Positions 5,948-6,246 of a DNA stretch of 6,246 nucleotides are shown piece by piece; the stretch's first letter is position 1; each line of letters starts with the position of its first letter. Source of the DNA: Verrucomicrobiaceae bacterium (GTDB lineage: Bacteria > Verrucomicrobiota > Verrucomicrobiae > Verrucomicrobiales > Akkermansiaceae); assembly GCA_947372405.1 (NCBI GenBank), contig CANBTO010000314.1, positions 1 to 6,246 of the forward strand, given 5' to 3'. The position numbers were made by a program, and so were the translations under genes. The notes beneath the pieces are model-generated. The model did not search any database and was not told the DNA's origin. It saw only the letters and a program-made list of their open reading frames with translations.

Positions 5948-6246
5948 TCACCCGAAATTTTTCATCCATGCGAAGGCCTCCTTGACGGCGGCAGGCAGGT
6001 TGACGGCTCCGCAGCCGCCGAGCGAGTGGTCGATTTCCTCGAGGCGCTGGATCAGATCGCGCACTTCGCCGCGACTCGCGGGGCCACCGGCAGCGCTGCA
6101 GAAGTGGGTGCGGCAGCCGAAGGGACGGCCATCATAGATGCGGCATTTACCGGTTTGCGGATGGAGGAATGGACAGCTTCCATCGGCAGGAACCACGATG
6201 TCCTTCCTGCCTGCGGCTTTCCATGCGTTTGCGGCCACGAGTGCCT
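5948..6246 (-). CDS. YkgJ-family cysteine-cluster protein (5' partial)
   Basis: The frame is open to the right window edge and ends at TGA (5950-5948). A GTG at 6238 gives 96 residues, but this is probably an internal Val, because family members have an N-terminal CxxC...CC cluster that would lie outside the window. Numbered from that GTG, the visible cysteines are C22, C32, C42 and C47 in CPFLHPQTGKCRIYDGRPFG and CRTHFC, the C-x-IY-x-x-RP-x-x-CR pattern of the UPF0153/YkgJ group, thought to chelate zinc or an iron-sulfur centre. A further Cys (C76) lies in the C-terminal helical part. The region after the cluster (56-96) is helical and ends in KEAFAWMKNFG. Cellular role is unknown for most family members. 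It lies 58 bp upstream of the HAD gene on the same strand; no promoter or terminator is obvious in that gap. Confidence 0.82.
   Translation of the reverse strand, partial: ALVAANAWKAAGRKDIVVPADGSCPFLHPQTGKCRIYDGRPFGCRTHFCSAAGGPASRGEVRDLIQRLEEIDHSLGGCGAVNLPAAVKEAFAWMKNFG

Overview
The window reads as chromosomal DNA from a GC-rich Gram-negative-type bacterium. The best guess is a Verrucomicrobiota relative (Luteolibacter/Haloferula-like). This rests on high GC3, few clear Shine-Dalgarno sites, and an ankyrin-repeat lipoprotein fused to an L,D-transpeptidase domain, an architecture I associate with that phylum. The phylum is an inference. No rRNA, tRNA, CRISPR array, insertion sequence or integrase is visible.

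Layout. (1) Positions 3-671 (+): the C-terminal part of a proline-rich, single-pass membrane protein of unknown function, whose reading frame is open to the left window edge. (2) Positions 721-756: a symmetric hairpin flanked by A4 and T4, probably a bidirectional terminator shared with the converging gene. (3) Positions 884-1297 (-): a YbgC/4-hydroxybenzoyl-CoA-type hot-dog thioesterase. A possible 33-codon ORF (783-884) is coupled to its stop through a TGATG overlap. (4) Positions 1298-1376: a 79-bp divergent gap that must hold the start signals for both flanking genes. (5) Positions 1377-3152 (+): an exported protein with a Lon (S16) protease-like fold in which both catalytic dyad positions appear to be replaced. 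(6) Positions 3229-5220 (+): a lipoprotein with about 15 ankyrin-type repeats ending in a complete YkuD L,D-transpeptidase domain. (7) Positions 5227-5889 (-): a HAD-family sugar-phosphatase/phosphoglucomutase-like hydrolase, converging on gene 6 with 6 bp between stops. (8) Positions 5948-6246 (-): a YkgJ-type cysteine-cluster protein, cut by the right window edge.

How they fit together. Genes 5 and 6 are in tandem with a 76-bp gap and no terminator, and both products carry export signals. They are the best candidates for a joint envelope function: a non-catalytic Lon-fold protein beside a peptidoglycan cross-linking enzyme on a long protein-binding solenoid. The cysteine-cluster and HAD genes probably form a separate minus-strand pair. 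The thioesterase and the left-hand membrane protein look like unrelated neighbours. The most unusual items are the Lon-like pseudoprotease and the ankyrin-YkuD lipoprotein.
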